From the NCBI RefSeq assembly GCF_900100395.1, contig NZ_FNFB01000036.1, positions 1-64,000 of the forward strand: DNA of 64,000 bases, read 5' to 3'. Within the stretch, counting starts at the first letter, position 1, and the number at the start of each line of letters is the position of its first letter. A program made the translations under genes and the position numbers. The notes under the pieces were generated by a model, which was not told the DNA's origin, ran no database searches, and was given only the letters and a program-made list of their open reading frames with translations. Shown here in pieces: positions 15,284 to 23,782 of this stretch. The stretch comes from Nonomuraea maritima (GTDB lineage: Bacteria; Actinomycetota; Actinomycetes; Streptosporangiales; Streptosporangiaceae).

Positions 15284-15928
15284 ATGGGGGTGAGCGAAGA
15301 CATGATCCTTTCCGTCGTGACGGGATCCCGTGCGTACGCGCTGGAGACGGACTGCTCCGACACCGACCGGCGCGGCGTGTTCGTGGCGCCGACCGCGGCC
15401 TTCTGGCGGCTGGACAAGCCCGCCACCCACCGCGACGGGCCGTTGCCGGAGCAGTTCTCGTGGGAGGTCGAGCGCTTCTGCCGCCTCGCGCTGCAGGCCA
15501 ACCCCACCGTCCTCGAATGCCTGTGGTCGCCCGTCGTCGAGGTGGTCACACCCGCCGGGCAGCGGCTGCTCGACCTGCGCGAGGCGTTCCTGTCGGAGCG
15601 GGCGCGGCAGACGTTCGCCGGGTACGCCCTCGACCAGTTCCGCCGCCTCGACCAGGAACGGCCGAAGTGGAAGCAGGCCATGCACATGGTGCGGCTGCTG
15701 CTGAGCGGGCTGCATCTCGTCCGGCACGGCGAGCCGATGGTGCGCGTCGGCGAGCACCGGGAGCGGCTCCTCGCGATCAGGCGGGGCGAGGTGCCGTGGG
15801 CCGAGGTGGACGCCTGGCGTGAGAGCCTGTCGGCGGAGCTGGCCGCGGCCGCGAACACGCTGCCGCCGCTGCCCGACCGCGATCGGGTGGAGGAGTTCCT
15901 GGTCGGCGTACGGAAGGAGCATCTGTGA
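15284..15928 (+). CDS. RlaP-like nucleotidyltransferase (first of a tandem pair)
   Basis: A roughly 214-residue protein of the RlaP family (DNA polymerase beta-like fold, associated elsewhere with RNA repair; PF10127). The nucleotidyltransferase signature is at the N-terminus: VVTGSRAYALETDCSDTDRR, with the helix-capping GS and the metal-binding SDxD. A third acidic residue may be E in SWEVERF, less typical than the usual D. The rest is helical, with FAGYALDQFRRLDQERPKWKQAMHMVRLL, a pattern shared with its neighbour. Start is unclear among GTG 15272, ATG 15284, GTG 15290 and ATG 15302; GGGGG at 15286-15290 would favour 15302. It overlaps the next gene by four bases. Substrate (RNA end, tRNA or protein) is unknown. 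Confidence 0.75.
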   Translation: MGVSEDMILSVVTGSRAYALETDCSDTDRRGVFVAPTAAFWRLDKPATHRDGPLPEQFSWEVERFCRLALQANPTVLECLWSPVVEVVTPAGQRLLDLREAFLSERARQTFAGYALDQFRRLDQERPKWKQAMHMVRLLLSGLHLVRHGEPMVRVGEHRERLLAIRRGEVPWAEVDAWRESLSAELAAAANTLPPLPDRDRVEEFLVGVRKEHL

Positions 15929-16674
15929 CGGCGTTACCGCCCTGGCTGCCGGAGATCCCCGGCGGGCAGCCGTACCCGTCGGTCTTCGCCACGGTGAGCG
16001 GGGCCCACCTGTACGGCTTCCCGTCGGCCGACTCCGACGTCGACCTGCGGGGGGCGCACGTGCTGCCGGTCCCCGAGGTCGCCGGGCTGCGTCACGGACC
16101 CGCGACGCTGGAGCGCACCTGGACGCGCGAGGGCGTGGAGGTCGACCTCGTCACCCACGACGTGGCGAAGTTCTGCCGGCTGCTGCTCGGACGCAACGGC
16201 TACGTGCTGGAGCAGCTGCTGTCGCCGCTGGTCGTGGCGTCGTCGCCGGTGCACGAGGAGCTCGTCGCGCTCGCCCCCGGGTGCGTGACCCGGCACCACG
16301 CCCACCACTATCTCGGCTTCGCGCGCACGCAGTGGCGGCTGTTCGGCAGGAACGGCGAGCTGAAGCCGCTGCTGTACACCTTCCGCGTCCTCGCCACCGG
16401 CACCCACCTCATGCGCACCGGCGAGCTGGAGGCCGACCTGACCCGCCTGTACGCGTACGGGCCCGCGTACCTGCCCGGCCTGGTGGCGGCCAAGCGCGCG
16501 GCCGAGCACGTCGCCGCGCCCGCGGGGCCGGACTTCGAGCGGGACGTCGCGCGGATGACGGCCGCGCTGGAGGAGGCACACCAGGCTTCACGGCTGCCGG
16601 AGCGGGCCACGGCCGACGAGGCCCTGCACGACGTCGTCGTCCGCAGCCGCCTGGGGAACGGACGGAGCCGCTGA
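15925..16674 (+). CDS. RlaP-like nucleotidyltransferase (second of a tandem pair)
   Basis: A 249-residue relative of the upstream gene. The active-site segment reads VSGAHLYGFPSADSDVDLRG: the DxD metal ligands (SDVD) are intact, the usual GS is replaced by GA, and a third carboxylate is present in VEVDLVTHDVAKF. The helical C-terminal half keeps HHYLGFARTQWRLF and LKPLLYTFRVLATG, matching the pattern of family members that follow the nucleotidyltransferase core. GTG 15925 overlaps the first gene's stop (GTGA), and the next gene begins one base after this stop, so three genes form one coupled operon. Two divergent copies in tandem suggest a heteromer or two substrates; this is inference. Confidence 0.78.
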   Translation: MTALPPWLPEIPGGQPYPSVFATVSGAHLYGFPSADSDVDLRGAHVLPVPEVAGLRHGPATLERTWTREGVEVDLVTHDVAKFCRLLLGRNGYVLEQLLSPLVVASSPVHEELVALAPGCVTRHHAHHYLGFARTQWRLFGRNGELKPLLYTFRVLATGTHLMRTGELEADLTRLYAYGPAYLPGLVAAKRAAEHVAAPAGPDFERDVARMTAALEEAHQASRLPERATADEALHDVVVRSRLGNGRSR

Positions 16675-16675
16675 C

Positions 16676-19354
16676 ATGGACCTCGTGGGCAGGCGGGAGG
16701 CGCTGACCGCCGCCGACGAGGTGCTCGCGTCCGGTTCCGGGGCCCTGGTGGTCGAGGGGCCCGCCGGGATCGGGAAGAGCCGTCTGCTGAAGGAGGCGGC
16801 GGGGCCGGCGCGCGCGCGTGGCATGGCCGTCGCGTACGGGCGCGCCACCGAGCTCGACCGCGTCGCGCCGCTGTCCACCCTGCTGCGGGCACTCGGCCGG
16901 CTCGGCGAGCCGCCCGGCGGGTTCGACGCCCTCGGGTGGGCGGCGGAGGTGGTCGCTCGGGCCGCCCGAGCCGGGCCGACGGCGATCGTCCTGGACGACG
17001 CGCAGTGGGCCGACGAGCTGACCTGCCTGGCGTTGCGGCACCTCATCCATGAACCCGCCGGTGCGCCGGTGGTGTGGCTGCTGGGGCGGCGGCCGTTCCC
17101 CGCGCAGCCCGCGATCGACGCCCTCGTCTCCGACGGCGCCCGGCGGGTTCCGCTGGCACCGCTCGGCGAGGACGAGGCGGCCGAGTTCTGCGCGCGCCTG
17201 CTCGGGGCGCGCCCGGGGCCTTCGGTGCTGAACCTGGCACGCGCCGCGGGCGGCAACCCGTTCCTCCTGGAAGAGGCCCTCAACGGGCTACGCGCGGAGG
17301 GCCGGGTCGTGGTGTCAGGCGGCGTGGCGACGATCGAAGGTGCTGGGCCTGCCTCGAGCTTCGGCGCCCCTGTCGAGCGACACCTGCCCGCCGGGTTCGG
17401 CGCGGCCGTCGAGCGGCGGTTGCGCGATCTGCCTGCCGGGACGCGGCGGTTGCTGGAGGCGGGGGCGGTGCTGCGGCGGCCGTTCACCGTGCACGAGGCC
17501 GCGGGAGTGCTCGGCATGCCGCCCGGCGCGCTGCTCCCGGACGTCCGGGCGGCCGTGCGGGCGCAGGCGCTCGTCGAGGACGGCGACCGGCTCGCGTTCC
17601 GGCACGACCTCATCCGGGAGGCGCTCTACGACGGCCTCCCCGCCGCCGTCCGGGCGGCGCTGCACCGCGAGGCGGCGGCCGTGCTGCGGTTGGAGGGCAG
17701 CCCGGCGGCCGAGCTGGCCGAGCACCTGCGGCACGGCGCGCGGGCAGGTGACGTGGCGGCGATCCGCGAGCTGCGCGCCGCCGCCGAGGACATGACCGCC
17801 GCCGCACCTTCGGCCGCCGCCGACCTCATGCTGCGGGCCCTGGAACTCGCCCGTCCCGCCGAACCCGGTACGCCCGCCGCGCGTGAGCGGCAGGGGCTGG
17901 CGGCCGGGGTGGTGCGGCTGCTGGCCTCGGCGGGACGGCTGGCCGAGGCCCGCGAGGTGGCCGACGCCCCGGACGCCGGACTCGGTCCCGCCGAGGCGGC
18001 GGGGGTGACGCTCGGGCTGGCCGAGGCGCTCAAGCACGCCGGTGACGACCACGGTGTCATCCGGCGCACCGGCCGGGCGCTGGAGCGGGCGGACGTGCCG
18101 GTGCGGGAGCGGGCCCGGCTGCTGGCCGTACGCGCGCACGCGCTGATGACGGCGGGCGAGATCGACGCCGCCGACCGGGCGGCCGCCGAGGCGGTCGCCG
18201 CGGGCGAGCCCTTCGCGCAGGTGGTGGGGTTGCAGGCGCGTTCGGTCGTGGCGCTGACGCGCGGCGAGCCGCGGGAGGCGCTGGAGCACGCCCGGCGCGC
18301 GGTGGCTCTGGCGGACGCGGCCGGCGGCGAGGCGGCGCACCGGCATCCCCGGCTGTGGCTGGGCGCCGCGCTCACGGCCCTCGACCGGTTGGAGGAGGCG
18401 CAGGAGGCGTACGCGGTGGTCGGGCGGGAGTCAGGACGGCTCGGCACGGCGTGGTCGTCGCCCCTGCTGCACCGCTTCCTGGCCGGGCTGCTGCTGGCGC
18501 TCGGACGCGTGGACGACGCGGCGGCCGAGGCGGAGGCGGGGCTGCGGGTGGCCCGCCGGCTGGACGCCCCGGCCCTGAGCCCGGCGCTGCTGGGCGTGCT
18601 CGGCCGGGTGGCGCTGCTGCGCGGCGACCGAGCGGCGGCGCGGGCGTACGTGGACCGCGGGCGCGACCTGGCCGGCGACGGGCCCGGCCTGGTCGCCGTC
18701 GAGCTGCGCTGGCGCCGCCTGCTGCTCGGACCGCCGCCCGCCGCCGTCCAGGACCGCTCGTCCGGCGCGCCGGAGCGGGCGGGCGACGAGCCGCCGTGGG
18801 GCGGGGCGCTGGCGTACCTGGTCGGGCAGGAGCCGTGGGAGGCGGTGCGGCTGCGGGCGGTGCCGGGCGTGCGGGAGTGCCTGCGCGACCTCGCGCGGCG
18901 CAACCCCGGCGTGGCGTCGCTGGTCGCGGCGGCCGCGCACGCCGAGGGGCGGCTGGAGGAGGCGGTCGAGCTGTACCGTACGGCGCCCCGCCCGCTCGGG
19001 TTGGCGGCGGCGCTGGAGGAGGCGGGCCGGCACGCCGAGGCCCGCGAGGTGTACGCGGCATGCGGCCTCACCGGCCGCCCCACCAGCGGTTTCGCGGGCG
19101 GATCTGCCGGTGGTGGCGAGGCCGGGGGTGGCGGTCAGCGGGTGGACCGGTGGGGGTGGGAGGCGTTGACGGGGGCGGAGTTGCGGGTTGTGCGGCTCGT
19201 TGCTCAGGGCATGACGAACCGGGAGGTCGCTGCGGCGCTGTTCCTGTCACCGCACACCGTGGACAGCCACCTGCGGCACGCCTTCGCCAAGCTCGGCGTG
19301 AACAGCCGGGTGGAGCTCACCCGGCAGGTGCTCGCCCACGACCACCCGGACTGA
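16676..19354 (+). CDS. LAL-type ATP-binding LuxR family transcriptional regulator
   Basis: An 892-residue large ATP-binding LuxR (MalT-like STAND) regulator. The N-terminal AAA/STAND module has Walker A GPAGIGKS (about residues 28-35) and Walker B AIVLDDAQWAD. Long Ala/Leu/Arg-rich helical repeats (TPR-like) fill the middle. The C-terminus is a LuxR helix-turn-helix, LTGAELRVVRLVAQGMTNRE followed by AAALFLSPHTVDSHLRHAF. Such proteins bind an inducer and ATP, oligomerise and activate transcription. The ATG is one base after the stop of the second nucleotidyltransferase, so it is the third gene of that operon and may control it. The end converges with the NAT gene (stops one base apart). A glycine-rich linker (about residues 805-825) precedes the DNA-binding domain. 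Confidence 0.88.
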   Translation: MDLVGRREALTAADEVLASGSGALVVEGPAGIGKSRLLKEAAGPARARGMAVAYGRATELDRVAPLSTLLRALGRLGEPPGGFDALGWAAEVVARAARAGPTAIVLDDAQWADELTCLALRHLIHEPAGAPVVWLLGRRPFPAQPAIDALVSDGARRVPLAPLGEDEAAEFCARLLGARPGPSVLNLARAAGGNPFLLEEALNGLRAEGRVVVSGGVATIEGAGPASSFGAPVERHLPAGFGAAVERRLRDLPAGTRRLLEAGAVLRRPFTVHEAAGVLGMPPGALLPDVRAAVRAQALVEDGDRLAFRHDLIREALYDGLPAAVRAALHREAAAVLRLEGSPAAELAEHLRHGARAGDVAAIRELRAAAEDMTAAAPSAAADLMLRALELARPAEPGTPAARERQGLAAGVVRLLASAGRLAEAREVADAPDAGLGPAEAAGVTLGLAEALKHAGDDHGVIRRTGRALERADVPVRERARLLAVRAHALMTAGEIDAADRAAAEAVAAGEPFAQVVGLQARSVVALTRGEPREALEHARRAVALADAAGGEAAHRHPRLWLGAALTALDRLEEAQEAYAVVGRESGRLGTAWSSPLLHRFLAGLLLALGRVDDAAAEAEAGLRVARRLDAPALSPALLGVLGRVALLRGDRAAARAYVDRGRDLAGDGPGLVAVELRWRRLLLGPPPAAVQDRSSGAPERAGDEPPWGGALAYLVGQEPWEAVRLRAVPGVRECLRDLARRNPGVASLVAAAAHAEGRLEEAVELYRTAPRPLGLAAALEEAGRHAEAREVYAACGLTGRPTSGFAGGSAGGGEAGGGGQRVDRWGWEALTGAELRVVRLVAQGMTNREVAAALFLSPHTVDSHLRHAFAKLGVNSRVELTRQVLAHDHPD

Positions 19355-19355
19355 C

Positions 19356-20144
19356 TCACCCCCGGAGGCGGTCGAAGAGGGTTTTGACGTCCTCCGGCGG
19401 GAGATCGGCGCCGAATTCCTCCGTCAGGCGGTGGGCCAGTTCGTCGGGTGTGGCGTAGGTGTCGTCCTGGAGGCGGATGCGGGCGTCGGGCGTGGTGCGC
19501 TGGGCCAGGACGTGGTTCACGAACGGCGAGCGGGGGTTGCGCGAGACGTAGAAGTTGGCCACCGCGAAGTCGGCCGGGTAGTGCGGCTCGTCGGGACGTA
19601 ACGCGTACAGCGCGGTCTCCTCCGCCGAGCCGGTCTCACTCGCGTGCAGCACCATGAAGTCGCCGTCGCGGCCGAGCCGCCAGTGCCACGGGCCCGACTC
19701 CATCGTGGCGCCGTCCTCGAACGGCATCGGCTCCACCAGACCGTCACCGCCGAACCCGACGTCCGCGAGCCACGTGCAGCCGTCCGCCACGACGGTGAGC
19801 GTGGCGTGCGAGCGCGGCAGGTGGCCGCGGCCGAGCCGGATGCGGGCCAGGTGGCGGGTCACGGTGAAGCCGAGCTGTTCGAGCGCGGCGGCGAACAGCA
19901 GGTTGTGCTCGTGGCAGTAGCCGCCGCGCCCGCGGGTCACGAGCTTGTCCTGCAGGCTCCCGACGTCAAGCAGGATGTCCCTGCCGAGGACGACGTCGAG
20001 GTTCTCGAACGGGATGGCGCGCACGTGCGCCAGGTGGACGGCGCGCAGCGTGCGCGCGTCGGGGGTGCGTGGCCCGCCGTGCCCGACGCGGGCGAGATAG
20101 GCGTCGAGGTCGAGCTTGCCGGTGTCCCAAAGGTCAGTCGTCAT
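19356..20144 (-). CDS. nat: Arylamine N-acetyltransferase
   Basis: A 262-residue enzyme of the NAT family, which moves an acetyl group from acetyl-CoA to arylamines or hydrazines by a cysteine protease-like triad. The triad is complete: C77 in RGRGGYCHEHN, H in RSHATLTVV and D in LADVGFGGDG. The N-terminal VRAIPFENLDVVLG helix is a family hallmark. Length (about 260-280) is normal for bacteria. The ATG at 20144 is fixed by the conserved start of the helical bundle. It stands alone between the LAL operon (convergent) and a GNAT gene (same strand, 36 bases upstream). Natural substrate in actinomycetes is uncertain; some NATs act in polyketide or lipid pathways. Confidence 0.92.
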   Translation of the reverse strand: MTTDLWDTGKLDLDAYLARVGHGGPRTPDARTLRAVHLAHVRAIPFENLDVVLGRDILLDVGSLQDKLVTRGRGGYCHEHNLLFAAALEQLGFTVTRHLARIRLGRGHLPRSHATLTVVADGCTWLADVGFGGDGLVEPMPFEDGATMESGPWHWRLGRDGDFMVLHASETGSAEETALYALRPDEPHYPADFAVANFYVSRNPRSPFVNHVLAQRTTPDARIRLQDDTYATPDELAHRLTEEFGADLPPEDVKTLFDRLRG

Positions 20145-20180
20145 GGGACCAAGCCTCGCCGGTACGGCGGGCCACGCGCA

Positions 20181-21125
20181 TCACGCGTTCACGGGATTCG
20201 CCGACAGCACAAGGCGGGCGCCGAAGTTACGGTAGCCGCCCCGTTCGAAGGCCCGTGCCATCGGCACGTTGCCCGCGTCGGTGTCGGCCACGATCCGCTG
20301 CACGCCGCGTCCGGCGTGGAACCGGGTGATCTCGCCGAGCAGGTCGTCGATGTACCCATGGCCGCGCCGCTCGGGCACGACCCCGAGGTAGCCCACCACG
20401 GCCCCGCCGTCGTTCGCCGACGGCACGGCGAAGCCGACGAGGTCGCCGTCCTCGTCGTAGGCCAGCCGCCACCACGAGCGGTCGCCCGGCATCGACCGGT
20501 AGTCGCGCACATCGGCCCTGGCCTGCTCCACCGGGCTCATCGTGAGGAGTTCCTTGCGGGTGTAGTAGTCGAGCGTCCCGACCGCCGCCCGTTGGAAAGC
20601 CTCCACGAAGGCCTCGTCGTCGTCGTTGGCGGCGAACGTCACCCGGCGCGAGGGTTCGGGGACGGGACAGTCGCCGGCCGTCCACTCGAAGCGGAGCCGT
20701 TCGAGCTCCTCGGTGAGACCGGCGCGGCCGGCCGCCTCCCACCGCCAGCCGATCGCGGCGGTCGTGCTGGGTGTCTGGCGCCATCCGTTGGCGACGAACA
20801 CGTGGTACTCGGGCGCCTTGCCGTAGGCGGCGTGGGCGCGGCCCAGCAGCTCGGCGGCGAGCGCCACCCGGTCGGCGACCGAGTCGTGGACGTAGAGGCA
20901 GTCCAGCGCGTACGGCACGGGCTGGTCGGGGATGCTCCACCAGACGGCGCGGGCGAGGATCTCGCCGCTCCGCTGGTCCTCGGCGAGCCAGATGCGGTCG
21001 AAGCGGTAGTGGCCGCTCTCCAGGTAGCCCTTCAGCCGATCGGGACGTGACCAGCTGATGCCTTCGTCGACGACGCAGCCCAGCAGGCGGTCCAGATCGT
21101 CCTCGACGGCAGTACGGAACAACAT
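20181..21125 (-). CDS. GNAT-family N-acetyltransferase
   Basis: A 314-residue protein with a clear C-terminal GNAT domain: VVGYLGVVPERRGHGYIDDL contains the acetyl-CoA binding motif A (V-x-x-x-x-R-x-x-G), followed by IVADTDAGNVPMARAFERGGY, the usual motif B. The N-terminal half (LFRTAVEDDLDRLLG to YALDCLYVHDSVADRVALAAEL) looks like a second, degenerate GNAT-like domain, so this is probably a double-GNAT protein. ATG 21125 has GGAGGA five bases upstream, better than the in-frame ATG at 21155. A short overlapping reading frame with an excellent ribosome site lies in its leader (21032-21181). The acetyl acceptor is unknown. Confidence 0.82.
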   Translation of the reverse strand: MLFRTAVEDDLDRLLGCVVDEGISWSRPDRLKGYLESGHYRFDRIWLAEDQRSGEILARAVWWSIPDQPVPYALDCLYVHDSVADRVALAAELLGRAHAAYGKAPEYHVFVANGWRQTPSTTAAIGWRWEAAGRAGLTEELERLRFEWTAGDCPVPEPSRRVTFAANDDDEAFVEAFQRAAVGTLDYYTRKELLTMSPVEQARADVRDYRSMPGDRSWWRLAYDEDGDLVGFAVPSANDGGAVVGYLGVVPERRGHGYIDDLLGEITRFHAGRGVQRIVADTDAGNVPMARAFERGGYRNFGARLVLSANPVNA

Positions 21126-21181
21126 GCTTCCTCCGAGAAGCAGAAGTGGGCGCATCGGGCGCCCATCAACAAACGGGACAT
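21032..21181 (-). CDS. Possible upstream ORF overlapping the GNAT start
   Basis: On the minus strand, a perfect AAAGGAGG (21191-21198 as its complement) stands seven bases before ATG 21181. This frame differs from the GNAT frame, runs 49 codons and overlaps the first 94 bases of the GNAT gene. It begins MSRLLMGARCAHFCFSEEA and contains four cysteines in its first 21 residues. A 7-bp hairpin (21147-21153 with 21159-21165) lies inside it. It could be a regulatory leader peptide coupling translation; it could also be a chance frame. Confidence 0.35.
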   Translation of the reverse strand: MSRLLMGARCAHFCFSEEACCSVLPSRTIWTACWAASSTKASAGHVPIG

Positions 21182-21257
21182 CTCAGCGCCTCCTTTCTTC
21201 CGACTTTTCGGTGCGAGCTGCACTTTAGCTCGAAATATCGCGACAGGATAGGGATTT

Positions 21258-22187
21258 GTGAGCTCCTACGACGACGACACCCTGCCCCTGCAGCCCCCCG
21301 TCCGGCTGCCCGACGAGGCCACGCTGGCGGCGGCCGTGCGCGCCGCCCCGCTCGCCGCCGAGCTGAAGCCGGAGGGCGACGACGCCGCCGTGCTGGCCGC
21401 GTGGGCCGGCCACTGCCGCGAGCGCCTCGCCGCCGACGGAGGGCTGCTGCTCGGGCTGATCCGGATGTACCTGTCGCGGGAGCCGCTCGCGGGCGACGTC
21501 CCTGAGCCGCTGACGGGCCTCGGCCTCGTACGGCAGGAGGAGCCGCACTCGCTCAGCTGGCTCGGCCTGTGGGCGGCGCGGCTGGTGATCGCCGCGACGA
21601 CGGGCCAGGAGATCCCCGTCATGGGCGGCCTCGCGGAGGCCGACGCGGCGACCCTGCTGCACGGGCTGCGCTCCTACCCGCGCGGCGAGCGCGACGAGGA
21701 GCTCGCGGGGTGGCTCAAGAACCGCGAGCGGGCCGCGGCGGCGTTCGAGATCGCCTCGGTGCTCGGCCAGGTGAGCCCGCTCAGCCGCGCGGTCGGCGTG
21801 GAGCTGCTGTCGTCGAGCCTGGGCGACGAGGGGCGGCTCGCGCTGTCGGGGCTGCTGGAGGAGCCGAGGCTGGGCGCCGTGATCGCGGCCAGGACCGGAC
21901 GGGACGAACGCAGGACCGCCCCGGAGGAACTCGCCTGGGTGCTGGTGGACATGACGGCGGCACTGCTGGAGTTCGGCGGCGAGACCGGCGAGGTGATCGA
22001 GTCGGTCGCCCTCGGGATGGACGCCGAGGAGCAGGCGGGGACGATCGCCATCCTCGCGTTCGGCGAGCACCCGTGGACGGGCCGGGTGCTGCGCGTCTTC
22101 ATCGACCACCATCCGGACGCCCGGGTCGTCGCCGCCGCACGCAAGGCGCTGCGCCGGCTGCACGGCCTCGCGGAACTGCGCGCCTGA
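21258..22187 (+). CDS. Hypothetical acidic helical protein
   Basis: A 309-residue protein I do not recognise. It is acidic, rich in Ala, Leu, Glu and Arg, and almost entirely alpha-helical by composition, with no signal peptide, membrane segment or catalytic motif. Segments such as LSWLGLWAARLVIAATTGQ and RVVAAARKALRRLHGLAEL suggest a compact helical bundle or HEAT-like repeat protein. GTG 21258 is preceded by ATAGGGA. The next gene starts 20 bases after its stop, so the two may be cotranscribed. It is divergent from the GNAT gene, sharing a 130-base upstream region. Confidence 0.7.
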   Translation: MSSYDDDTLPLQPPVRLPDEATLAAAVRAAPLAAELKPEGDDAAVLAAWAGHCRERLAADGGLLLGLIRMYLSREPLAGDVPEPLTGLGLVRQEEPHSLSWLGLWAARLVIAATTGQEIPVMGGLAEADAATLLHGLRSYPRGERDEELAGWLKNRERAAAAFEIASVLGQVSPLSRAVGVELLSSSLGDEGRLALSGLLEEPRLGAVIAARTGRDERRTAPEELAWVLVDMTAALLEFGGETGEVIESVALGMDAEEQAGTIAILAFGEHPWTGRVLRVFIDHHPDARVVAAARKALRRLHGLAELRA

Positions 22188-22207
22188 CCCGGCGGTAGAG
22201 TCGGACG

Positions 22208-22723
22208 GTGACCAAGCACGCGATCTCCCCGCAGGCCGGCATCCTGGACGACACCTACGCGTGCGACTGCGGGGCCGTGCTGGCCGGGCGGATGACGGCC
22301 GAGGTGCACGCCGCCGAGAACGGCCTGTGCTCGGCCTGTTTCGGCTCGACCGTGGAGTATCCCGTGCCGGGTCTGCGGCGGCCGTGCACGTCCTGCGCCG
22401 GTACGGGGCGGCGGCGTGAGCAGGTCGCCTGGCAACTCGCGCACGCCGAGGCCGAACACATGATCACGATGGCCGTGGTGCGCGGGGTCGTCGACCGCTA
22501 CGACGGGCCGTTCCGCCTGTCGGAGATCGCCGACGCGGTGCGCGACGGGCTGGGCCTGCCGCCGGGACGGTTGCCGGTGGGTCCGCGCGTACGCGATCTG
22601 TTGCTGGAGCTGCAGGCCGTGGGCGAGATCACCATGCTGTCGGCGCCCGACGAGATGATCGGCACCGACATGGTGCTCTACCGCGACCCGCAGTGGCAAC
22701 GCGCCCGCTCCCTCGGCTTCTGA
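22208..22723 (+). CDS. Zinc-ribbon-like hypothetical protein
   Basis: A 171-residue protein with an N-terminal cysteine-rich part and a C-terminal winged-helix-like part. Cysteines lie in CDCG, CSACFG and CTSCAGTG; the last two resemble half of the DnaJ-type CxxCxGxG zinc motif, so one zinc site is likely. The C-terminal half (FRLSEIADAVRDGLGLPPG, then VRDLLLELQAVGEITML) looks like a helix-turn-helix fold. GTG 22208 starts 20 bases after the upstream helical protein. A nucleic-acid or protein-binding role is possible but I do not recognise the family. It ends about 120 bases before the convergent methyltransferase; that gap shows no clear terminator. Confidence 0.68.
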   Translation: MTKHAISPQAGILDDTYACDCGAVLAGRMTAEVHAAENGLCSACFGSTVEYPVPGLRRPCTSCAGTGRRREQVAWQLAHAEAEHMITMAVVRGVVDRYDGPFRLSEIADAVRDGLGLPPGRLPVGPRVRDLLLELQAVGEITMLSAPDEMIGTDMVLYRDPQWQRARSLGF

Positions 22724-22841
22724 CCACCGAACCACCTGCGGCGAAGCATTCACGATCCGACCACCAGGCCGGGTAGACGAGGGATCACGCGCCACGGGGT
22801 GACCACCCGATCCACCGCTGTGAGGCGGCCGGTTCGCGGGG

Positions 22842-23639
22842 TCAGGTGGCGCGGCAGAGGATCTCGCCGTGCAGGAGGGAGAACCAGCCGTCGTCGGCGG
22901 CGGCCCACTCCAGCCAGCCCTCCGAGATGCGCCGCAGGTCGGCCTCGGTGGCGGCGCCGGTCGCCACGGCCTGCCTGCCCATGGCCGAGTGCAGGATGCG
23001 GTCGGCCCACATGCCGCCCCACCAGGCCCGGTCGTCCGGGGTGGCGTAGCACCAGGTGGACGAGGTGGCGGTCACGTCCGTGAAGCCGGCTTCGCGGGCC
23101 CACGACAGCAGGCGGCGTCCAGCGTCGGGCTCGCCGCCGTTGCCGCGCGCGATCCGCTGGTAGAGCGCCATCCACTCGTCCAGCGCGGGCGGGCGCGGGT
23201 ACCAGGCGAAGGCCGCGTAGTCACTGTCGCGGGCCGCCACGAGGCCTCCTGGCCTGGTCACCCGGCCCATCTCCCGCAACGCCAGGACGGGATCGCCGAC
23301 GTGCTGGAGCACCTGGTGGGCGTGGACGACGTCGAAGGCGTCGTCAGGGAAGTGCAGCGCGTGGACGTCGGCGACGGCGAAGTCGGCGTTGGCCGTCGCG
23401 CGCGCGGTGAGTTCGGCCCTGGCCAGGCCGAGGGCCTCCTCGCTCACCTCGGTCGCCGTCACGTGGCCGACCCTGGCGGCCAGGTCGGCGGTGATCGTGG
23501 CGGGGCCGCTGCCGACGTCGAGCAGTCTCATGTGCGGTTCGAGGTGCGGGAGCAGGTACGCGGCCGAGTTCTCGGCGGTGCGCCACCGGTGCGAGCGCAG
23601 CACGGACTCGTGGTGGCCGTGCGTGTAGACGGCGTCCAT
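22842..23639 (-). CDS. Class I SAM-dependent methyltransferase
   Basis: A 265-residue Rossmann-fold methyltransferase of the UbiE/COQ5 (Methyltransf_11/25) type. Motif I is LLDVGSGPATITADLA, the acidic loop TEVSEEALGLAR, motif II FPDDAFDVVHAHQVLQHV and motif III VTRPGGLVAARD. The N-terminal YTHGHHESVLRSHRWRTAEN is typical of small-molecule methyltransferases in actinomycetes. I prefer ATG 23639, with AAGGGG seven bases upstream, to the TTG two codons earlier. It is divergent from peptide deformylase across an AT-rich region with inverted repeats. Substrate is unknown. Confidence 0.87.
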   Translation of the reverse strand: MDAVYTHGHHESVLRSHRWRTAENSAAYLLPHLEPHMRLLDVGSGPATITADLAARVGHVTATEVSEEALGLARAELTARATANADFAVADVHALHFPDDAFDVVHAHQVLQHVGDPVLALREMGRVTRPGGLVAARDSDYAAFAWYPRPPALDEWMALYQRIARGNGGEPDAGRRLLSWAREAGFTDVTATSSTWCYATPDDRAWWGGMWADRILHSAMGRQAVATGAATEADLRRISEGWLEWAAADDGWFSLLHGEILCRAT

Positions 23640-23664
23640 CGGCAATCCCCTTCCATTCTGGTTA

Positions 23665-23702
23665 TCTCACCATATAAGAGAAAATATCTCGTTGAATGAG
23701 AT
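23665..23702. promoter_or_regulatory. AT-rich divergent promoter region with two inverted repeats
   Basis: In otherwise GC-rich DNA, the gap between the methyltransferase and deformylase genes has an AT-rich block. It holds TCTC-accatataa-GAGA (23665-23681) and ATCTC-gttgaat-GAGAT (23686-23702). These look like operator half-sites of one regulator repeated at about two helical turns. The regulator is unknown. Confidence 0.4.
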
Positions 23703-23782
23703 TGGCCCGAAGCATCCGCCGCGCGCTCCTACACTTGTCGGCGGGCGGCGCTCGGAACAGCGCGAAGACAGAAGGGTGCAGC

